NCBI GenBank assembly: GCA_021307315.1
Contig: JAJSPD010000014.1
Coordinates: 837,202 to 901,201 of the forward strand
Reading direction: 5' to 3'
From: Bisporella sp. PMI_857
Taxonomy: Eukaryota > Ascomycota > Leotiomycetes > Helotiales > Helotiaceae
Length of the DNA: 64,000 nt
The first letter of the stretch is position 1; each line of letters starts with the position of its first letter. This document shows positions 57,471 through 64,000 of this stretch, piece by piece. The position numbers were made by a program, and so were the translations under genes. Below the pieces are notes generated by a model. It worked only from the letters and a program-made list of their open reading frames with translations, ran no database searches and had not been told where the DNA came from.

Positions 57471-57929
57471 GTTTATTTACAAGCAATAGTGGTAGTCGAT
57501 GTATTCCAGTGAATGTTGAGGGTCTAGCCCTAATTGTGGCAAATAGCAAAACAAATGAAATCGTAACGATCGTTTATTTTTCTCTTTCTAGCTCCCCTAG
57601 CTCCTCAAGCTCTTCTAGCTCTCGCTCTCGCTCTAGCCTATTTAGGTGGTTCCGTCTAGTACAAACGCTAGTCTCTTTTAGGAACGCTAGTGTCTTTTCA
57701 ATGCCGATAGTTCACCTGACACACAACAACGAATTTCTGACCCCCTCTATTTGTTCAAACAACACTTGCAATACTTGAAGAACTAGCTCACTAGTCTATT
57801 CCTCCCAGCAATAGCCAGCTCAACGCGTTGTGCGCGTAAGAAAGCTGTTGTTGTGGTCGATATGTCGAGCGCGTCCGACCCCTTTTCAGAGGCACCCGCC
57901 TCTAGCCCGCCCCAAGTGATGCTGTCGAC

Positions 57930-58156
57930 ATGATCGACGCGCCTATCGAATCAGCTAGCCTAGAGCTACCGAATAGACTAGCTGCAAGCTCTTTTACGCC
58001 TACAATAAAGCTCTCGTTGAGCTCTGATCCGTTGAGCAACCCTTTTTCGACTGAAAATTTTTCTGCCGCGCCTCACCGCTTGAGCCGCAATCTAAATAGG
58101 AAGCGTACGGGCCATAGTTTTCTCGTTCCCGACAACGCGAAAGAACCACGCGTCGG

Positions 58157-58187
<31 letters not shown>

Positions 58188-59346
58188 GCTCGCGAGCTAG
58201 TCTTGCAAGCTAGAGACTTATTGATCCAAGCTAGCTTAGCTACGCAATCACGTGGCGAGCAATCAAAGCTACTGGATTTGCTAGAGATTTTCAGAGAATA
58301 CACGGAACAAGGCAAATTGCGTACAGCGTCTACAATTATCACGTCGCAAATCGCCAATCTAGAATCAGCTACGCGTCAAATTGAGACCAAAGCCAAAGCA
58401 CTAGCTAAAGTGCCTATAGCTACAGCTACAGCTACAGCACTTACAGCTACAGCACCTAAATCGACACCGTCGTACGCGTCTATAGTTACGACTAGCAATA
58501 TGCCTACAACCAAGCCCCAGGAATAGACCCTAGTTCAGCTTAGATCAAAAGCAAAAGTAGCTAATCCAGCTACTTCAAAAATTGAACTAAGCAAAACTAA
58601 AGTGCAAAAGCTAGTTTTGATCAGATCTTCAGATGCAAATAACTATTTCGCCATTAGCACTACGGAACGCTTTCAACAACGCTTTCGCTCAGAAAAGCGT
58701 AAAAGAGCCGGTAGTTAATACTATTACAAAATCACTAGGCCAAAACCTAGTAGTTACAACAACTAGCCAATTTTCAGCACAATATCTACTCGACAAACAA
58801 GCTATTTGGCAACATTTAGTATCGTACAAAATAGCTCAAATCGACGAGCCTTGGCACAAAGTCGTATTACACAATATTCCTACAGCCGACTTCAATACGT
58901 CTAGCGGCATAAAGCTAGTCATTGACGAAATCAAGACTTTCAACAAAAGTCTTCAACCAATCGGAAAGCCGTATTGGCTGTCGTCAGCCGACAAACGGGC
59001 CAATCAACGCGCCGGATCTATTGTCGTCGCATTTGCTACAGCCGACGAAGCTAGTCGAGCTATTCGACACCGGCTATTTATCGCCGGCATCAGCGTACGC
59101 GTAGAGAAATTCTATGCTACAGCGCCGACTACGCAATGTAGCAAATGTCAAGCATTCGGCCATATCGACACACATTGCAAAAAACCAGCCAAATGCAAGC
59201 TTTGTAGCGAGAGTCACGTGACTAAGCAACATTCTTGTAATACGTGCAATACAATCGGAGCCAAATGCATTCACTTAGTGCCGACATGCGCTAATTGCAA
59301 AAGCAATTATAGTCGTTCGGGCCACCCACTTTACTTACGTAAGTAG
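57930..59346 (+). mobile_element. LINE-type ORF1 (Tad-like), degenerate
   Basis: The first ORF (57930-58526) is Ser/Thr-rich with a CAA-repeat Thr tract and a helix ARELVLQARDLLIQASLATQ, ending with a TAG at 58524. After a frame change it continues as LALRNAFNNAFAQKSVKEPV, WHKVVLHNIPT and VRVEKFYATAPTTQCSKCQA. Zinc knuckles of CCHC type follow: CSKCQAFGHIDTHC, CKLCSESHVTKQHSC and a third Cys/His cluster, the standard end of fungal non-LTR ORF1 nucleic-acid-binding proteins. No reverse transcriptase follows; another element begins at about 59340. It is inactive. Confidence 0.8.
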
Positions 59347-59970
59347 GTGAGGGTCAGCAATACGCAAAAACCAGCAATACGCAAATTTTGTAATACCACC
59401 TTTGTAATAATTGTAATAACTCAACGCCATGACTTCTAAATCTCTTGAAATTGAAGATTCTATTAGCAAAGCTATAAATCTATTAGATTCCAATCCGCGA
59501 ATGAAATTGGCCGAAGCTGCGCGTCGCTGTAACGCGCCGTACTACCGACTTCGAGCTCGTCGAATAGGTCGCAAATCATTTTTTACTCGAAAAAGTTATA
59601 ATAAAAAGCTTTCCGAACTTCAAGATGACGCTATAAAAGCGTATTTGCTTTTTTTTAATTTGGTTTGGGCACCGCTGCAAACGTTAATAATATGATTGTT
59701 GCGTGCAATCGAGTATTGTATTACAGTAGTAGCACTGAAACGGTCAGTCGACGATAGGCCAAAAAATGGATCGTACGCAACGCCAGCTATTGGAAAACTT
59801 TACGTTCAAAACCGATTTCATCGAAACGTCGAGATGTTTATAAAGCTGAAGCCATTCGAGAGCACTTTGCAGCTTATCAACGCTACGTCGAATACTGAGG
59901 AGTTCAAGATAGCGATATTTACAGCTTCGACGAGACGGGATTCCAAATTGAAGTAGTTGTAGAAGGTCAA
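59340..59970 (+). mobile_element. Pogo/Fot-type DNA transposon fragment, broken transposase
   Basis: ATG 59429 starts a helix-turn-helix: SISKAINLLDSNPRMKLAEA, ARRCNAPYYRLRARR. It stops early at 59695. Pieces in shifted frames continue the family: KKWIVRNASYWKTLRSKPIS, YKAEAIREHFAAYQRYVEY and DIYSFDETGFQI, which carries the first catalytic Asp of the DDE domain. Frameshifts and stops break it and it is cut off at the TTA tract at 59971. The 5' leader has a tandem CAGCAATACGCAAA. It is inserted right after the LINE ORF1. Confidence 0.75.
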
Positions 59971-60180
59971 TTATTATTATTATTATTCCTTTTAACGTGC
60001 TGTATCAGTCGAGGACTATGTGTCAGGTTCCGTACTGGTATATGTAGTAGGATAAGCTTTCTGACATGCGACGTCGGATATTGTACCTTTTTGGCCCGCT
60101 TAGTGCTGTGGTAAAGCTTATCAACCCTGGCATCTGACACATGTAACACGGCTAGGCCCCCGGGCCTGGCCCTCAGGCAG
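59971..60180 (-). repeat. Retroelement-like 3' end with (AAT)n tail, copy 2
   Basis: Same unit as at 57370: a shorter AAT tail and the identical 33-base block (59988-60020). It is interrupted at 60020 by a palindromic insertion and resumes at 60141 with TGTAACACGGCTAGG, matching TGTAGCACGGCTAGC of copy 1. Confidence 0.65.
60020..60140. mobile_element. Palindromic MITE, 121 bp
   Basis: Ends GTGTCAG and CTGACAC are inverted repeats. Inside, GGATAAGCTTT pairs with AAAGCTTAT, so the element is largely palindromic. It is absent from the corresponding position in repeat copy 1 (57431), which is a natural empty site. The duplication is only about 2 bp (AT). Confidence 0.7.
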
Positions 60181-60960
60181 GCCCTTCTCGTGAGCTTCGC
60201 GATCCTAATAACAGTAACAAATACTGTGGTTTTGAATGTGCTTTGTCCGAGAGTAAAAAGGAAAACGCAGAAGCACCAAGTACCCTACAAGGACTGTACT
60301 AGTTAATACTAATAGACTGTCACGAAAGCCCAATCCTTTGGCCTGGTGAGGCGGCTAGTAAGGTGGTTCTATTACGAGAATACTAAACTAAGGAATACCC
60401 CCCTCCTGAAAAAGCTCGTCCTCGAGCGTCGATACAATTGTAGAACCCCCCAAAATTGCCTACAATCCTTAAAAATCATTTGATCCTATAGTGCCAACGA
60501 TTTTTGTAGTAGTCTTGACCTCTTAATTGAGCTTGTCGGAATACACAACACACGAACGATCAATTTTTCACGCAATACTGCAATATGAGCTTATAGTTGA
60601 TACTGAACCAATATGAACGGTTGTGAGGAACGAAGCTATAGAATATCAGATACAGTGTTGGATCTACGGACAATTTCGGAGCTTGCACCTTACTGCTACG
60701 ACAATAGATCAAAAGCTTTCTACACGCGTACGCAGACTTTGCACATACGTGTAACAGCTACAATTTAGTCTTAGACGTGTTGAGCTTTTCTGATCTTTGA
60801 TTTTTTTCGACTACAATACAATTCTGGAGTCAAAGCTGGCTGTTACGGTCCTATTGGCTGATCCAATATAAATAGAAGATCTTGGTCCGAGGTTTGTTGG
60901 TCTGGGAGAAGTAGGTATATCACATATAAAACTAAATCCCAATAACAAGTATACTACTGA
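60181..60960. other. Transposon-derived flank, no gene
   Basis: Moderate GC sequence without ORFs. It includes TGTCACGAAAGCCC at about 60319 and a CCAATATAAATAG promoter-like block at about 60865, which together recall an LTR, but no paired end was found. Confidence 0.35.
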
Positions 60961-63900
60961 AAAATACTATTTGAGTTAAGCACGAAGTTTTTATTTAATA
61001 AGAAAGCTATTTACTTATATAAAGCTTCGTGAAGTTGGATTATTGCAAAACTTATGATTTAGTTGGCTTATAGATTATATTATAATCCTGATCTATTACG
61101 TAACTTTTTTATTTTAAAAGTTCTTTGTGTAAGCTAAGCTTACTAAGCTTTAGGCTTTTAAAGCATAAATTCTGTTAACGATGCGCGTAATACTATTTTT
61201 TATTTAAGTTTAACGTGTCCGTATACTTAAGTAAGTTAAAAAAATATCGCTAGTAGCCGTATCGCCGTTTTTTTTATTATTATAACAATTAAACGAAACG
61301 CTAACTGTTTAGATTTTAAAGTGTCGCGAAAAAACATAAAAAGAAAAAATTTAAAAAAACGAATAATTCTGACTAGCGAAAAAATGATTCCGTATACTAC
61401 TTGCAAAAAAAACATGCTCGAAATAAACGTTTTATACAGTGTATAAAAGCTGAAAAGTCGACTCGTTGCTTAAAATGCGTAAAACGAGCACTTTTAAGTT
61501 CGATGCTAATAGTTTACTTTTAAAAACTAAGTGTTTTTAAATAAAGCGAAAAAAAAACTAAAAAACGATAAATTAAAACTGAAAAAAAAGCCGATTGTTT
61601 TGCTACAAAGTCGCGAAAGTTGCTGTTTGTATTAAAAAAATACGAACTTAAAAAAGTTTTTTCGTAAACAAAAAAAAAATGTTGCGTCGTAGTTTAGCAT
61701 TTTTAAATAAGCTCGATATTTTAAAAGCGAAAAAAAAACTAGCTGCCGAAACAAATCAAAAAATAAAAGCTACGAAACTTATACGAAACTTGTATTTACA
61801 AGTTTTTTACTTTAATACGTATATTTTTTTTTTTTAAGAATGTTTTTTAAACGTCGCATTTAAAGCTTTTAAATATTAACGATAAAACTTTTTAAGCATT
61901 TCAAACAGTTAAATGTTTTTTAGTTTTTATATGTTTTTCGAATTTAAGTAATTCAATTATTTAATTAAATACTTTAGTTTGCTTTTAATATATTTGTAGT
62001 TTAAAATTTTTTTTACTTCGTATTTAAATTTTAAATTGACTAGTTTAATTTCTGTATATAAACTACAGTGCTTTTTCGTGTGTTAGTTTTAAAATAAACA
62101 AAAAAAACTAAATAATATTTATAGTTTTAAAAAATAAATTCGAATGCATTTAGTTTTGCAACTCGTTTAATTTTAAATAGTTTTAACTTTTTGTAATTTA
62201 TTTGTCGCTTAGTTTTTTAGTTTTAATGTCTTTTTTACAAAATAACTTTTTTTTTTTTTAAAGTATAGTATTTTACTATATTTACAATTGTAGTATTCCG
62301 CAGATTTTAGTTAAAAAACTTAATGTTTTCGGCTAGCTGCAAATACAGTATTTGTAATTGTTCGACTTTAATTATTACAAGTTGTAAATATCTTTATTTT
62401 TGTTTAGTTTATAATATGCTTTTAGTCGTAGCTATAGTTAGTATAAAATAGTAATACTTTTGTTGTTTTATTAATTGCGCTGTTATATAAACTACAAATA
62501 AATAGTTTTACTTAATTTTTTGTTTGTAGTTTATATAGTATTTAAAGTATGTTTTATTGTTTAGTTAGCTCGTTTTGCTTGTTTATTAGTTTGTAAATAA
62601 AAGCTTGTCGATGTTTTTTTTTAATTTTTATAAATACAGTAAGCGTTTTCAGAACTTAAATGTAAAAAGTTGTTTTTATTCGATATAATTTCTGTAAAAG
62701 TTTTATAGTTAGCAACTACGACTTTAAAAAATATATAAGCAAAGTTTTTTACTGTGCTGTTTTTAAATATAAAATTATATAACAGTACTTTGTTAGTTTT
62801 TTTACAATTACTAATATTAATTATACTATTTTTCTAAAATAGTTTTTTAAAAATAGTAGTTTTACTACGAAGTTTTATACAATAAACTTTTATAGTATAT
62901 TCAAAATTGCTGAAAACTGCAGTTGTTTATAAAAAGCATATATAAAGCTTTGTTCGAATATACGTTGTATTTAGTAACTATTTTAGTAACTATTTTTTTT
63001 ATTTTTAAAAAGTAGTAATTTTTAAAAATTTTGTTTAACGTTTTAGTATTTTTTAATTTGTAACTAGCAATTTATATTGTTTTATTACAAAAGTCGTTTT
63101 TATTTATTAAAACATATATTTTTTTTATATTTTAAAATTTTAATTATTTTTAGTAAATTTCTGCTTTGTTTTTTAAAAAGCTTTTGTTGCTATAAAGTTT
63201 TTTTTATAAGCTTAAAAAAACTTTAAGTTTTCACTCGGTGTTTTACTTTTGTTATTAAAAACAATTTTTTTTTGTTAAATACTAATAAGTTTTTGTTTTG
63301 TTTTAATACTGCGTAATTAATATATGTTTTGTTAAAAAAGTATTTGTTTTTTGCTTAAAACGTTTGTTTTAGCGTTTTTAGTTTTTTTAATATATAAAAT
63401 TCTAAATTGTATAAAGCGAGTATTTTTAATTATTTAATTTAACACGATTCAGTTTTTTAGTAGTAGTAAAAACAACAAGATTTTTGTAATTTGTAAATAC
63501 TTATATTAGTATTTAAATTTTTTAAATATATTTTTATTTTCGGAAAGCATTAACAATTGCGAGTAGTTTTTTGTCGTGTATTTTATAGTTAAGTTTTGCT
63601 AATATAAATTTCCGTAAATAAAATGCTGTTAATTGCTATTTTTTTTTTGCGTTAAATTAGCTAAACACAGCGCTTAAAGCGTAATTTAATACTTTGTTTT
63701 TATTGTAATTTTTTTTTTAATCGAAAGCAATAATACAAGTACAATAGTAAAACTTGCTTTAATACGTTGAATGCATTTTGTACTTTTTAAGTTTACTTAA
63801 AAGCAACGTTTTTTTTCGTAAGTCGAATAAGCAAAATAACTAATTTAAGTATTTTTTAATAATTTTCGATAAAAATTAGCGAATTTTACAAATAATTGTA

Positions 63901-64000
63901 CGTTTTTAACGTATGTTAAAGTATTTCATTTTAAAATAAATGCAATTTTTGTTAAGTTTATTTTAATTTCTTTTGTAAAATTATATATTTCAAAAATATA
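60961..64000. other. Extremely AT-rich, gene-free block, probably RIP-mutated
   Basis: Composition falls to an estimated 15-20% GC by eye. GG and CC dinucleotides nearly vanish, while TA and homopolymer A/T runs dominate and CG survives. No open frame of 60 codons or more exists. This is the expected result of repeat-induced point mutation (CpA to TpA) of old transposons. The left part (about 61300-61780) is A-rich on this strand and the right part (about 61800-64000) is T-rich. Confidence 0.75.

Noticed and set aside
60318..60960. Possible solo LTR (TGTCACG start, TATA-like block)
   Set aside because: No matching end, target duplication, primer-binding site or second copy in the window.
1..64000. 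CRISPR arrays, rRNA genes, bacterial operon signals
   Set aside because: No regularly spaced repeats or rRNA cores seen; the sequence is clearly intron-bearing fungal nuclear DNA.

Overview
This window is nuclear DNA of a filamentous ascomycete (Pezizomycotina). The evidence is short GT-AG introns (mostly 45-95 bp), compact intergenic spaces, a fungal gene set (PEX13, PFA4-type DHHC transferase, GH76 mannanase, Asp f 4-like secreted protein, NmrA-like regulator) and an AT-rich end that looks RIP-mutated. A leotiomycete (Helotiales-like) is my best guess from protein flavour; the sequence alone does not prove it.

Layout. 0-48 kb is a normal gene-bearing region: a partial FAD oxidoreductase (1-1531, -), GH76 mannanase (2493-4214, +), PEX13 (6046-7486, -), NmrA-like (8255-9373, -), a large six-exon membrane protein (10919-13481, +), an Asp f 4-like secreted protein (16039-17105, -), a DHA2-type MFS pump (21016-22932, -), a PFA4-like palmitoyltransferase (23725-25025, +), a small Lys-rich protein (27239-27536, +), a broken phosphotransferase (28887-29635, -), a secreted protein of repeated Cys domains (30543-32356, +), a CinA/PncC-type protein (32683-33583, -), a coiled-coil protein (34606-35370, +), a small zinc-ribbon protein (36216-36716, +), a medium-chain reductase (37286-38828, -), two hypothetical proteins (41452-41820 and 43168-45033, +), and a head-to-head mitochondrial pair: processing peptidase beta (45531-47274, -) and SDH4 (47560-48265, +).

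49-54.6 kb is a graveyard. It holds a transketolase/dihydroxyacetone-synthase-like pseudogene, a C2H2 zinc-finger fragment, a truncated Dal5-type MFS transporter, and a short-chain dehydrogenase that has been frameshifted, split by a 622-bp hAT-like element and partly inverted. Together they look like a decayed carbohydrate/polyol catabolic cluster (inference). One intact gene follows, modin-like (55164-56777, +), with an overlapping mini-uORF.

From about 57 kb the window enters a transposon compartment. It contains copies of a repeat ending in (AAT)n on the - strand, a LINE ORF1 with zinc knuckles, a broken pogo-type transposase and a palindromic MITE with an internal empty-site comparison. 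The last 3 kb is extremely AT-rich and gene-free, consistent with RIP.

Exon joins were worked out by hand from splice consensus, reading-frame continuity and remembered family motifs. No alignment or transcript data were available.
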